The notes under the pieces were generated by a model. That model was not told the origin of the DNA. It saw only the letters and a list, made by a program, of their open reading frames with translations, and did not search any database. Below are positions 35,715 through 45,430 of a stretch of 64,000 bases of DNA, one piece after another. The translations under genes and the position numbers were made by a program. The first letter of the stretch is position 1; every line of letters starts with the position of its first letter. This stretch comes from JBQTIQ01 sp052387955 (GTDB lineage: Bacteria; Actinomycetota; Acidimicrobiia; Acidimicrobiales; JACDCH01): positions 1 to 64,000 of the forward strand of contig JBQTIQ010000035.1 of assembly GCA_052387955.1 (NCBI GenBank), given 5' to 3'.

Positions 35715-36344
35715 GTGGCTTTCCCGCCTCGGCTCCTGAACGAGGGAGAGGAGCTCGTCCTCGACCTCCGGCCTCACTGGTGGTACATGTCGGGCCCGGC
35801 TGCGGCTCTCGTGGGCTCGGTCCTGTTCGGGATCGTGGTCTATGACCGTTTCGACGTCCTGAGGTGGCCGGCGGCGGCGCTGATCGTGTTCTGCGTGGTC
35901 TGGTTCCTGGTCCGCTATTCCAAGTGGGTCACGACCAACTTCGTCGTTACCGGCGACCGGGTCGTGTTCCGGCAGGGCGTGATCGCCAAGCAGGGTGTCG
36001 AGATCCCTCTCGAGCGGATCAACACGGTGTTCTTCAACCAGACGATCTTCGAGCGCATGCTGGGCGCCGGCGACCTCGGCATCGAGTCGGCCGGTGAGCG
36101 GGGGAGCGAGACGTTCAGCGACGTCCGTAGGCCGAGCGCGGTGCAGAACGAGATCTACCGGCAGATGGAGCGCAACAACGACCGCATGTACGGACGGGTC
36201 CGCCAGGCCAACCAGCCGGCCCCGACCGAGCCGGTCGTCGACATACCCGCCCAACTGGAACGTCTCGACGACCTCCGCCGGCGGGGCGTGATCTCCGAGC
36301 AGGAGTTCGCGGCCAAGAAGGCCCAGCTGCTCGAGCGGATGTAG
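35715..36344 (+). CDS. PH-domain membrane protein with SHOCT tail
   Basis: The 209-residue protein has two membrane helices (about 24-42 and 50-67) and then a bacterial PH-like domain (about 70-150, with Ile-Pro-Leu-Glu-Arg-Ile-Asn-Thr-Val and Gly-Asp-Leu-Gly-Ile-Glu-Ser). A C-terminal SHOCT motif (about 178-209) has Leu-Asp-Asp-Leu-Arg-Arg-Arg-Gly-Val-Ile-Ser-Glu-Glx-Glu-Phe. Similar YdbS/YdbT-type proteins are of unknown function. Its translation starts at GTG 35715. Confidence 0.85.
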   Translation: MAFPPRLLNEGEELVLDLRPHWWYMSGPAAALVGSVLFGIVVYDRFDVLRWPAAALIVFCVVWFLVRYSKWVTTNFVVTGDRVVFRQGVIAKQGVEIPLERINTVFFNQTIFERMLGAGDLGIESAGERGSETFSDVRRPSAVQNEIYRQMERNNDRMYGRVRQANQPAPTEPVVDIPAQLERLDDLRRRGVISEQEFAAKKAQLLERM

Positions 36345-36427
36345 CCCGCCGGCGCGCCGCCGGCTCATCCCTTCGAATCGGCTCAAATGGGGCAAACTGG
36401 AGGCTTCGAGCGACCCCGGGGAGGGCC

Positions 36428-37345
36428 GTGGAACACGCCACAACGGTCCTTGTGGTCGGGGACTCCAGCAGTGAGGCCGACTACGTGGCCGCGCTGTTGA
36501 CCGGTGCCGCCGGCGAATCGTTCGTGGCCGAGGTGGCCGGCACGCTGGGGGCCGCCCTCGACCGGCTGGAGGGAGGCGGGGTCGACGCTGTCGTACTGGA
36601 CCTGAGCCTGCCCGACAGCCACGGCGAGGACACGTTCGTGTCGATGTTGAGCGAGTTCCCCGAGCTCCCCGTGCTGGTCATGACCGGTGAGCAGGCCACC
36701 GCTCTCGGGCTGGCGGCGGTCAACCGCGGCGCCCAGGACTACCTGGTCCGCTCGGCGCTCGACGCCGACGGCTTGGGCCGGGCCGTGCGTTCGGCCATCG
36801 AACGTCAGCGGGCCTTCGAACGGATGAAGGCGCGGGCCCTCTTCGACCCGCTCACCGGCCTTCCCAACCGGGCGCTGTTCAATGACCGCCTGGCTCACGC
36901 GCTGGTGACCCGGCGCGGCACGGTGGCGGTGCTGTTCGTCGACCTCGACCGGTTCAAGCAGGTCAACGACCGGTTCGGGCACGCCGCCGGCGACAACGTG
37001 CTCGTGCACGTCGCCGACCGGTTCCGTCAATGCGTCAGGGTCGGCGACACCCTCGCCCGGATCGGGGGCGACGAGTTCGTCGTGCTGATCGAGGACGCGG
37101 CGTCCTCTGACGAGGCCGTGCAGGTGGCGACGCGCCTGGTCGCCGCCCTCGAGCACCCGTTGGCCGCCGACGGCCACGACCTGTCCGTCGGCGCCAGCAT
37201 CGGCGTGGCCATGGCCGGCAAGGCGTCGACCGCCGAAGACCTCATGGGCGCCGCCGACCAGGCCATGTACCGGGCCAAGGCCGCCGGCGGAGGTGTCGGG
37301 CTGAGCCTGGCCCCGCCCGGCGAGCCCGTCGAGGCCCAGCGGTAG
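36428..37345 (+). CDS. Response-regulator diguanylate cyclase (REC-GGDEF)
   Basis: The 305-residue protein has a receiver domain (1-125) with phospho-acceptor Asp58 in Val-Val-Leu-Asp-Leu, Thr85 and Lys-like switch region changed to Leu-Val-Arg. A GGDEF domain (about 135-295) follows, with Gly-Gly-Asp-Glu-Phe (212-216) and an inhibitory I-site Arg203-x-x-Asp206 five residues upstream. It should make cyclic di-GMP under phospho-control, though the usual receiver Lys is not evident. GTG 36428 follows a GGGGAGGG ribosome binding site. No histidine kinase is nearby. Confidence 0.9.
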   Translation: MEHATTVLVVGDSSSEADYVAALLTGAAGESFVAEVAGTLGAALDRLEGGGVDAVVLDLSLPDSHGEDTFVSMLSEFPELPVLVMTGEQATALGLAAVNRGAQDYLVRSALDADGLGRAVRSAIERQRAFERMKARALFDPLTGLPNRALFNDRLAHALVTRRGTVAVLFVDLDRFKQVNDRFGHAAGDNVLVHVADRFRQCVRVGDTLARIGGDEFVVLIEDAASSDEAVQVATRLVAALEHPLAADGHDLSVGASIGVAMAGKASTAEDLMGAADQAMYRAKAAGGGVGLSLAPPGEPVEAQR

Positions 37346-37381
37346 CCCACTGCGTCCCTGAAAGTCGGCCCGCCGTGACCG

Positions 37382-37636
37382 TCAGCCCGCCGGCAGCCCG
37401 ACGGTCACGGCCAGGAGGTCGAACGCGGCACCGACCGTTTCGATGTCCTCGGGGTCGGCATCGGGGAGCTTGATGTCGAACTCGTCGTTCAGGGCCAAGG
37501 TGATCTCGACGACGGCGAGGCTGTCGGCGCCGAGGTCGTCGTCCCATCGGGCGCCGGCGGTCACCGTCGCCGGGTCGACGTCGAGCACGTCCGCCACCAC
37601 GTCCTGAAACTTTGCGAACGCCTCGTCCCGGGTCAT
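37382..37636 (-). CDS. Acyl carrier protein
   Basis: The 84-residue acidic protein has the phosphopantetheine site Gly-Ala-Asp-Ser39-Leu and the usual four-helix pattern. It lies 168 bp after fabF on the same strand and probably supplies acyl chains for it. The start ATG at 37636 has TAGCGT 8 nt upstream, so it has its own promoter. It is one of three ACP genes in the window; the others are at 42669 and 62569. Confidence 0.9.
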   Translation of the reverse strand: MTRDEAFAKFQDVVADVLDVDPATVTAGARWDDDLGADSLAVVEITLALNDEFDIKLPDADPEDIETVGAAFDLLAVTVGLPAG

Positions 37637-37644
37637 CCGGGGTG

Positions 37645-37650
37645 ACGCTA
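37645..37650 (-). promoter_or_regulatory. -10 box of the ACP gene at 37.4 kb
   Basis: TAGCGT on the minus strand lies 8 nt before the ATG at 37636. Confidence 0.55.
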
Positions 37651-37803
37651 CTTGTGTCCCGTCCGGCTGATCATGTCGGTATCTCGACTCGGTCTGATCT
37701 GAGCGCCGCTGGCTGCGTCCTCGGTCTCACCGCAGATACCCGATTGCGCCTTCGATCTGCGTCCTTGCTATCGACGCCCAGCCCGGCCGAAATATCCAAC
37801 GGA

Positions 37804-39048
<1,245 letters not shown>

Positions 39049-39138
39049 CACGGCTCCGATCTCGATCTCCGTCCCATCCGGTGGGGCAGCGCCCCACGCC
39101 CATCCGAAAGAGCGGGCTCGCGTTGGCGTGCTCGCACC

Positions 39139-40176
39139 TCAGCGACGGGCCGCCACATTGCCATCTGGTCGCTGCGACATCCTCATGGAGACCCGTTCTG
39201 CGGCGAAGCGGGCCCCGCCGGCGGCCGCCAGCGCGGCGATGACCACCGGGAACGAGAAGGAGTCTCCGCCAACGTAGCGGTCGGCCAGGGCGGTGACGGT
39301 TACGGCCACCAGCGCGGTCCGGGTCACGCGGCCGGCGCCGGCCGCCACCGCCACGACGACCACGGTCAACGTCTGGCGAAGCCCGAACGGCGACGCCGAC
39401 ACGAAGCCGGCCTGGGTCGCGTGCAGGGCACCGGCGGCGCCGGCCAGAGCAGCGCCGGCGCCGGCGGCAACGAGAGCCCACCCATCGTCGCGAGCCGCGG
39501 CCGGGCCATGGCCATGAGCCGACCGGGCGGCGAGCAGGGCACCCGTTCCCCGCGCCGCCGCCAGGCCGGCGAGGGCCAGGGCCGCTGCTACCAGGTACTG
39601 GCGTCGAGCGTCGACCGGGGTGCCCGAGAGCTCGATCAGGGGCACGCCGGCGATGCCGGCGGAGCCGCCCGTGAAGGGAGCGGACCGGTACACGGCGACG
39701 AGGGCCACGCCCACCGCCAAAGTGACGGTCACGCCGGCGGCGGCACCGGACCGAAAAGGCCACCAGCGGGCGCGGGCGGTGTAGGCCGCAACCCCCGCTG
39801 CCGGTGCGGCGATGATCATCCCGAGGGCGGCGGCGACGGCCATGGCGGCGACGAGGGCGGCCCAGAACGACTGGCCGGCGTAGACCATCAGGAGCGCGCT
39901 CACGTAGGCGCCGGCGCCCTGGACCGGGGCGTGGGCGAGCGAGACCTGACCGGTGGCCCCGAAAGGGACCTGGAACCCGACGGCGAGGAGGACGGCGATG
40001 GCGGCGGTGGTACCGAGGTCGTAGGTCCCGGCGCGGTCGAGCACCAACGGCCACGCCGTGATCGCCGCTACGGCAGCACCAGCTGCCCCCATCGCCCATG
40101 GGCGCGGTCGTCCTTTGCGGGCGCGATCCGTCCCCATCTGGCACCGCGGCGCCGATGGTCGTGTGCCGGCGCCCAT
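39139..40176 (-). CDS. LivM-like branched-chain ABC permease, orphan
   Basis: The 345-residue protein has about eight or nine hydrophobic helices. The LivM signature is modified: Gly-Ala-Thr-Gly-Gln-Val-Ser-Leu-Ala-His-Ala-Pro-Val-Gln-Gly-Ala-Gly-Ala-Tyr. Such permeases take up amino acids or urea with LivH, LivF/G and a binding protein, but none of these is in the window. I chose ATG 40176 because GAGG sits about 8 nt upstream; 40137 and 40248 are alternatives. It is 90 bp upstream of fabF on the same strand. Confidence 0.75.
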   Translation of the reverse strand: MGAGTRPSAPRCQMGTDRARKGRPRPWAMGAAGAAVAAITAWPLVLDRAGTYDLGTTAAIAVLLAVGFQVPFGATGQVSLAHAPVQGAGAYVSALLMVYAGQSFWAALVAAMAVAAALGMIIAAPAAGVAAYTARARWWPFRSGAAAGVTVTLAVGVALVAVYRSAPFTGGSAGIAGVPLIELSGTPVDARRQYLVAAALALAGLAAARGTGALLAARSAHGHGPAAARDDGWALVAAGAGAALAGAAGALHATQAGFVSASPFGLRQTLTVVVVAVAAGAGRVTRTALVAVTVTALADRYVGGDSFSFPVVIAALAAAGGARFAAERVSMRMSQRPDGNVAARR

Positions 40177-40348
40177 GCCCCCATCCTCGCCCAGGGCGTG
40201 CGGTGCCGAAGCGCGGCGAGGGACCACATTCCACTCTGCGCGCCCCACTCAGCACCCACCGTGGCTGATGGCTAGATTCCGGGCCGACGACGATGGGTGC
40301 GGGGCGCAGCCCCACTGCACAGCTTCGACGTCGTCGAAGGAGCACTCG

Positions 40349-41980
40349 ATGCCCACGATGCAGCCCGCCCGGAGACGATCGACACGAACGCAGACCCAGA
40401 GGGGGCCGAGGAACGGCCCGAGGTTGTTGGCCCTTGGGCTGGTGGTCGGTTCCCTCGCGGCCGGCCTGACCCCGGCCGGCGCCGACCCGAGCCCTCCGGC
40501 GCTGCAGTGGGGACCATGCCCGCCCCCTCCCGAGGGAATCCCCGACGCGGGACAGGAATGCGCCACCCTCACCGTGCCGCTCGACTACGGCCTGCCCGAC
40601 GGGCGGACCATCGATGTCACCGTGTCACGAGTAGAGGCGGCCAACCCCGCGCTTCGCCGCGGTGTCCTGATCGGTAATCCGGGCGGTCCAGGCGGCCCCG
40701 GCCTGGACCTGCCCCGGATCTTCTCGGTGCTCTTCCCGCAGGCGGTGCTCGACCGCTACGACCTGATCGGCTTCGACCCTCGCGGTGTCGGCACCAGCGC
40801 TCCCGTCTCCTGTGGGCTGTCCGCCCCCGAGATGACCCAGGCGTTGGTGCCGCTCACGCAGCCGGGCGGTTTCGGGGCCACGGTCGACTTCATGCGCGAC
40901 GTCGCCGACGCCTGCGCGAGCACCTCGGGGGCCGAACTCCCGCATATGACCACGGCCAACACGGCACGCGACCTGGACCAGCTGCGGCTTGCTCTGGGCG
41001 AGGCCCGGGTCTCCTACCTTGGCTACTCGTACGGTACCTATCTCGGGGCGGTGTACGCCTCCCTGTTCCCGGACCACACCGACCGATTCGTGCTCGACAG
41101 CTCGGTCAGCCCGAGCTGGGCTTGGCGCCAGCAGTTCCGTTCGTGGGGCCTCGGGGGCGCAATACGGTTCCCGGACTTCGCCGACTTCGTCGTCACCAAC
41201 GAAGCCACTTACGGCTTCGGCGGGTCCCGTGACGAAGTGAGCGCGTTCTATCTCGATCTGGTCGAACGCCTCGACGCCAACCCCATCCCGCTGCCCGACG
41301 GGACGACTCTCAACGGCCCGTTCTTCCGCGAGCTGACCTTCGGCGGGCTCTACCACGACGCCTTGTTCCCGCCGACGGCTGGCCTGTGGCAGCTCGCCGA
41401 CTCCTCGGCCCCGGGAGCCCAACTGCAGGAGCTCGTCTCCCGCCTCGGTGGCGGCGCGTCGATGGCGGCGACGCCAGAGGACAACGCCGGCGCCTCGGCC
41501 CTTGCGATCATCTGCGGCGACGCCCCCTGGTCGCGTTCGGTTGACCGGTACCGCCGCGAGCTGGGCTTGGACCGCGCCGTGTTCCGCCTCTTCGGTGAGC
41601 TCGGTTCGAACATCTGGCCGTGCGCCTTCTGGCCCAACGGCCTGCCCGAGCCCGCCGTCCCGATCGCCTCGCAGGGACCGGGCAGCATCCTGGTGGTCCA
41701 GAACGTCCGCGACCCGGCGACGCCCCTGCCCGGCGCGCTGTTGATGCGCTCCGCCCTCGGAGGGCGCGCCCGGATGGTCGTCGCCGACCAGGGGGGCCAC
41801 GCCGTCTACGCCCTGACTCCCAACGCCTGTGCCAACGACAGGACGACCGACTTCTTGGTGAGCGGGACGGCCGGGGACAGGGTCTGCGCCGCTGAGCCGC
41901 CACTGGTAGGAGCGGCCGACGCCCGTTCGGACCCAGCCCGCGCCCGAGCCGCCGACGAGCTGCTCCGGCTCGTGCGCTAG
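40349..41980 (+). CDS. Secreted alpha/beta hydrolase, tripeptidyl-peptidase-like
   Basis: The 543-residue protein has a long basic n-region, a hydrophobic core (25-43) and a likely cleavage site after Ala-Gly-Ala near 45, so it should be exported. The oxyanion hole Gly-Asn-Pro-Gly-Gly-Pro-Gly-Gly-Pro-Gly, nucleophile Gly-Tyr-Ser227-Tyr-Gly, and a C-terminal TAP-like domain with Asp-Gln-Gly-Gly-His are present. Members cleave short peptides or esters. GAAGGAG lies 6 nt before ATG 40349. The open frame upstream to 40058 is rejected. Confidence 0.88.
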   Translation: MPTMQPARRRSTRTQTQRGPRNGPRLLALGLVVGSLAAGLTPAGADPSPPALQWGPCPPPPEGIPDAGQECATLTVPLDYGLPDGRTIDVTVSRVEAANPALRRGVLIGNPGGPGGPGLDLPRIFSVLFPQAVLDRYDLIGFDPRGVGTSAPVSCGLSAPEMTQALVPLTQPGGFGATVDFMRDVADACASTSGAELPHMTTANTARDLDQLRLALGEARVSYLGYSYGTYLGAVYASLFPDHTDRFVLDSSVSPSWAWRQQFRSWGLGGAIRFPDFADFVVTNEATYGFGGSRDEVSAFYLDLVERLDANPIPLPDGTTLNGPFFRELTFGGLYHDALFPPTAGLWQLADSSAPGAQLQELVSRLGGGASMAATPEDNAGASALAIICGDAPWSRSVDRYRRELGLDRAVFRLFGELGSNIWPCAFWPNGLPEPAVPIASQGPGSILVVQNVRDPATPLPGALLMRSALGGRARMVVADQGGHAVYALTPNACANDRTTDFLVSGTAGDRVCAAEPPLVGAADARSDPARARAADELLRLVR

Positions 41981-42131
41981 CGCCGGTGCCATGACGCTCC
42001 GGGCCCGCGACGGCGGGCGGGCTCCGGAGCTCGTCCGGTTGCATGCCGGGGACGGGCGGTCCCCTGGGTTGCCGGGCCCGTAGGGGCCACGCACGGCGTC
42101 CTCCTCGCCAGGACGGGCCCCGGGCCACGGG

Positions 42132-42137
42132 TAGCAT
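42132..42137 (+). promoter_or_regulatory. -10 box of the ArsR-family gene
   Basis: TAGCAT lies 7 nt before GTG 42145. Confidence 0.55.
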
Positions 42138-42144
42138 CGGCTCC

Positions 42145-42486
42145 GTGGTGAGCGCCATCGTGCAGGAGCAGGCCGACAGGGCGGCGCAGTCGCTCAGCGC
42201 CCTGGCCGAACCCCACCGCCTGCTGATCATGCGCCAGCTGCGCCGGGGGCCCCGTACTGCGGGCTACCTGGCCCGTGCCCTCGGGATCGCGCCGTCCCTG
42301 GCCAGCCACCATCTCTCGGCGCTGACCGCGGCGGGCCTGGCCCGCCGCCGGCGAGTGGGCAACAGCGTCTGTTACAGCCTCGAATGGTCTCGTGTACGTG
42401 ACCTCCACGAGCGGGTAGGGCGCCTGGTGGGCGCCTCCGGTGCGGTGGCTGAACGGGGCGCGCCGCTACCTGACGAACCCTGCTGA
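42145..42486 (+). CDS. ArsR/SmtB-family winged-helix regulator
   Basis: The 113-residue protein has the ArsR layout: Leu-Ala-Glu-Pro-His-Arg-Leu-Leu-Ile-Met-Arg-Gln-Leu (about 20-32) and recognition helix Ser-Leu-Ala-Ser-His-His-Leu-Ser-Ala-Leu. A wing (Arg-Arg-Arg-Val-Gly-Asn-Ser-Val-Cys-Tyr) follows. Only one Cys lies near the wing and there is no CxC metal site, so the signal is unknown. A second ACP gene follows 182 bp downstream, with a perfect palindrome between; regulation of that gene is a possible role. GTG 42148 is an alternative start. Confidence 0.87.
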   Translation: MVSAIVQEQADRAAQSLSALAEPHRLLIMRQLRRGPRTAGYLARALGIAPSLASHHLSALTAAGLARRRRVGNSVCYSLEWSRVRDLHERVGRLVGASGAVAERGAPLPDEPC

Positions 42487-42615
42487 GCGAGCCGGACATG
42501 CGAGGGTGCGAGCACGGCGACGTCCATGTACGGGTTGGGCTCCGTAAGGGTCCTCGACGGCACAGCGGCCGTCCTCGGCGCGGCGCGGATCGATCGTGAC
42601 CAAAGCGTGAGGGAA

Positions 42616-42631
42616 CGGGAGGCGCCTCCCG
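42616..42631. promoter_or_regulatory. 16-bp perfect palindrome upstream of an ACP gene
   Basis: CGGGAGGCGCCTCCCG is identical on both strands and lies 37 bp before the ACP start. It could be an operator or a stem-loop; no partner site was seen. Confidence 0.45.
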
Positions 42632-42668
42632 GCTCCGTCCCGACCGGCGAGGGGAACAGGACAGTTCG

Positions 42669-42926
42669 ATGGATGTGAGCCAGCTCGAGCCCGTGGTCCG
42701 CAAGTTGATGGCCTCGCACCTCGACATCGACGAGGACCGTCTGGTCAGCACCGCCCGTCTGGGCGAGGACCTGTGCATCGACTCTCTGGCGGCCACCGAG
42801 ATGACCCTCGTCTTCGAGGATGAGCTCGACATTGCCATCCCCGACGAGTTGCGGGAGGACGTGCGCACCTTCGGCGACGTCGTGGCGCTGGTCCGCTCCC
42901 GCTACCAGGAGCGTTACCCGGGCTGA
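42669..42926 (+). CDS. Acyl carrier protein paralogue
   Basis: The 85-residue protein has Cys-Ile-Asp-Ser39-Leu at the phosphopantetheine site and acidic helices. A Cys two residues before the Asp is unusual. It is not beside fatty-acid genes; its neighbours are an ArsR regulator and, convergently, the GH1-like gene. A GAGGGGAACAGGA stretch precedes ATG 42669, providing a ribosome binding site. It may serve a separate acyl pathway. Confidence 0.87.
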   Translation: MDVSQLEPVVRKLMASHLDIDEDRLVSTARLGEDLCIDSLAATEMTLVFEDELDIAIPDELREDVRTFGDVVALVRSRYQERYPG

Positions 42927-43008
42927 GCCGACCGGGCCGGTCTGCTGCGGGCGCCGCTTCGCTCCTGCTTCCCCAGACTGTCACCGGACGGCCTGGCGGA
43001 CGGGACAC

Positions 43009-43134
43009 CAGCTGGGGGGCTGCGCGCCCCCGGCCCCCATCGCCGCCCGGCTCCCTGGCGGTCGCTCGGTCGGCATCTGCTCGGTCCCGAAACTCGTCAC
43101 AACGTCAAGCCTTCTCGGGACCGAGCAGATCTAG
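43009..43134 (+). repeat. CTAG-bounded inverted-repeat element, copy A
   Basis: A ~126-bp element lies between the convergent ACP and GH1-like genes. It holds a G/C run hairpin near 43014, then ATCTGCTCGGTCCCG (43075-43089) and its perfect complement (43116-43130) around a 26-nt loop. It ends in CTAG, whose complement gives the GH1-like gene's TAG stop. Confidence 0.9.
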
Positions 43135-44393
43135 CTCCCGGCGCTCGGGAGGCCCCGACGAGAGAGGACCACGGTGGTGTCCCCCGCCCGTAGGCCGTCG
43201 ACCAGGCGACGGTGGGCGGCGCCGGAGAGGCGCACCACGTCGGCGTCGACGAAGTACCCGGTGAGCGGCGTGCCCGATTCCAGGAGGCGCACCACCTCGC
43301 CGGCGCTCGAGGCCAGCGCCGCATCGAGACCATCACCGGCGCTCGTGCCCTGGGAGTGAGCGGTCGTGACGGCCCGGCCGAGGAGGGCGTCGGTGGCCCA
43401 CAACCCGAGGCCCGGCTGCACGCGGGCCTCGCACGTTGCCGCCCACCGTCCCGATGCTGCCGCCCGCTCAGTGGCGGGCCTCCCCCGGCGGCGGTGGTCC
43501 CCTGCGCCGGCTCCCCGGGCCAGCGCAGCGATGTCCAGTCCGCCGACGGTGACCTGCACGGTGTCGAGCATTCGTCCGTCGCCGTCGTAGGCTGCGGCGA
43601 CGGTGCGGGGCAGGGCCTGGTCGAGGGGGAAGGCCCGGGCGGCCCACCGCCGGACGAGGCGATCACGGGCGCCGCCGTCGCCGGTGAAGCCGGCGAAGTC
43701 GTCCCGCCGCCGCCGCAGCCAGTCGTGGAGGTGGCGGCGGTCGACTCCATGGTGGCGGGCGACCAGCACGTCGACGACCAGACGATCGAGCTCATAGGCC
43801 GGCGTCGAGGCCACCGCCATCGCCACCGGGTGGGCGGGGTGGTGGGCCCTGAGCTCGGGCACCGCCCGTGCGTGGGCCGTGCCGACATGGTCGAGCGCCC
43901 TGACCAACGCCCCGGTCTGGCCCCGCCGGCCCGGCGGGCCGGTCCCCGCCACGTAGCCCTCCACGAGCCGGGCGTTGGTCCCGTCGAACGTCGACCACGC
44001 CGCCGACCGATCGCCCAGTCGTCGGGCGACGCCGCCGGCCCAGGCCGCGAAGCGGTCGGGGCTGTCGAGACGCAGCCACGGGTCGCGGCCGAGCCACTCC
44101 GGGGGCTGGCCCCGGTAGAGGGCGGCGATCGGCGCGAGGCCCCGGTCGCGGCAGGCGCCGAGGAGGTGGTGGTAGCCGCCGAGCACGTCGTCGTCCCAAC
44201 GGTCCTCGACCGGCTGGCAGGCGGCCCAGTCGATCCCGACCTGGACGCTGTCGCAGCCGGCCGCGGCGATGCCGTCGAGACCGGGTTCGAAGCGGCGCCA
44301 CCAGCTGCTGCCGACGGGCTCCGCCGGGGTGGCCAGGGAGGCGCCGAACCGGAATGCTTCGGGCAGGACGAAGGGTTCGAGCTCGTCTCTCAC
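43131..44393 (-). CDS. Glycoside hydrolase family 1-like protein, probably inactive
   Basis: The 420-residue protein starts with the GH1 strand Phe-Arg-Phe-Gly-Ala-Ser-Leu-Ala-Thr. It follows the family layout to Trp133-Ser-Thr-Phe-x-x-x-x-Ala-Arg-Leu-Val-Glu-Gly-Tyr. In active GH1 enzymes the middle is Asn-Glu-Pro; here it is Asp137-Gly138-Thr139, so the acid/base Glu is missing. The C-terminal Thr-Glu-Asn-Gly nucleophile motif is also not found. It may be a binding protein or a decaying gene. GTG 44393 is the preferred start; the stop lies in repeat copy A. Confidence 0.65.
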   Translation of the reverse strand: MRDELEPFVLPEAFRFGASLATPAEPVGSSWWRRFEPGLDGIAAAGCDSVQVGIDWAACQPVEDRWDDDVLGGYHHLLGACRDRGLAPIAALYRGQPPEWLGRDPWLRLDSPDRFAAWAGGVARRLGDRSAAWSTFDGTNARLVEGYVAGTGPPGRRGQTGALVRALDHVGTAHARAVPELRAHHPAHPVAMAVASTPAYELDRLVVDVLVARHHGVDRRHLHDWLRRRRDDFAGFTGDGGARDRLVRRWAARAFPLDQALPRTVAAAYDGDGRMLDTVQVTVGGLDIAALARGAGAGDHRRRGRPATERAAASGRWAATCEARVQPGLGLWATDALLGRAVTTAHSQGTSAGDGLDAALASSAGEVVRLLESGTPLTGYFVDADVVRLSGAAHRRLVDGLRAGDTTVVLSRRGLPSAGS

Positions 44394-44469
44394 CGGTCGA
44401 TCGTGGCCCGGGGAACGCCGACGAGCAACGCCGGCCACGGCCGTGCCGGCCGGGTGTCAGGATGGCGCC

Positions 44470-45354
44470 ATGCCTCTCGCTCCGGCCAACGGCATCGACC
44501 TGTGGTACGACACCTTCGGCGACCCCGACGGCCCCGCCCTCCTGCTCGTGACCGGCCTCGGTGGCCAGGCGGTGGCCTGGGACGACGCGTTCTGCGAGGC
44601 GTTCGCCGATCGGGGTTTCTTCGTCATCCGCTTCGACAACCGCGACGCCGGGTTGTCGACCTGGATCCCCACCCCGGGCGTCGACGTCATGGGCATGGTC
44701 TTCGCCACCTTCGCCGGTCGCGAGGTCCAAGCCCCCTACCTGCTGTCGGACATGGCCGACGACGCCGCAGGCCTGCTCGCGTACCTCGGTGTCGAAGCGG
44801 CCCACGTCGTAGGCGTGTCGATGGGCGGCATGATCGCCCAGACCCTGGCCATCGAGCATCCGGGACTGGTGCTGAGCCTCACCTCGATCATGTCCAGCAC
44901 CGGTGACCGCGACGTGGGCCAGCCCGCCCCGGAGGCCGTCCGGGTGTTCCTCCGTTCCCCCGCCGCCGACCGTGCCGACGCGGTCGAGGCCGCGGTGGAG
45001 GCGTGGCGGGTGTTGGCTGGGCCGGTCTTCTTCGACGAGGAGCGCACCCGCGACCGCGCCGGCCGCTTCTACGACCGGGCATTCAATCCCGAGGGCATCC
45101 AGCGTCAGCTGCTCGCCATCTTCGCCTCCGGCTCCAGGACCGAGCACCTTCACCGTCTCGACCTGCCGACCCTGGTGGTCCACGGCGACATCGACCTCCT
45201 GGTGGCGCCCAGCGGCGGCGTGCGCACGGCCGAAGCGATCCCCGGTGCCGAGCTCGACATGATCGAGGACATGGGCCACGAGCTTCCGCCGATCCTCTGG
45301 AGCCGCATCGTGGAAGCGGTCACCCGTCTCGCCGCCGGCGCCATGACACCGTGA
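44470..45354 (+). CDS. Alpha/beta hydrolase
   Basis: The 294-residue protein has the motif Gly-Leu-Gly-Gly-Gln near 30 and the nucleophile elbow Gly-Val-Ser117-Met-Gly-Gly. The pair Gly-Asp-Ile-Asp and Asp-Met-Gly-His supplies the Asp and His. Its N-terminus resembles 3-oxoadipate enol-lactonase-type and proline-iminopeptidase-type hydrolases, but the substrate is open. ATG 44470 follows CAGGAT by 6 nt. It is 76 bp from the CaiB/BaiF gene downstream and may form an operon with it. Confidence 0.85.
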   Translation: MPLAPANGIDLWYDTFGDPDGPALLLVTGLGGQAVAWDDAFCEAFADRGFFVIRFDNRDAGLSTWIPTPGVDVMGMVFATFAGREVQAPYLLSDMADDAAGLLAYLGVEAAHVVGVSMGGMIAQTLAIEHPGLVLSLTSIMSSTGDRDVGQPAPEAVRVFLRSPAADRADAVEAAVEAWRVLAGPVFFDEERTRDRAGRFYDRAFNPEGIQRQLLAIFASGSRTEHLHRLDLPTLVVHGDIDLLVAPSGGVRTAEAIPGAELDMIEDMGHELPPILWSRIVEAVTRLAAGAMTP

Positions 45355-45430
45355 CCCGGTACCGGTGCCCGGCGGGCCGGGGTGGCGCCGGCCCTCCCAT
45401 CCGGTGGCCCCGTCTGGGGCGGTGACCACG

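Noticed and set aside
36342..36375. GCCGGC-rich terminator after the PH/SHOCT gene
   Set aside because: Pairing is imperfect and within the normal range for this GC content.
43009..43134. Integron attC site or rho-independent terminator as sole explanation of copy A
   Set aside because: No GTTRRRY/RYYYAAC core sites or integrase are visible. A simple terminator would not need a conserved 26-nt loop and copies in a co-directional gap.
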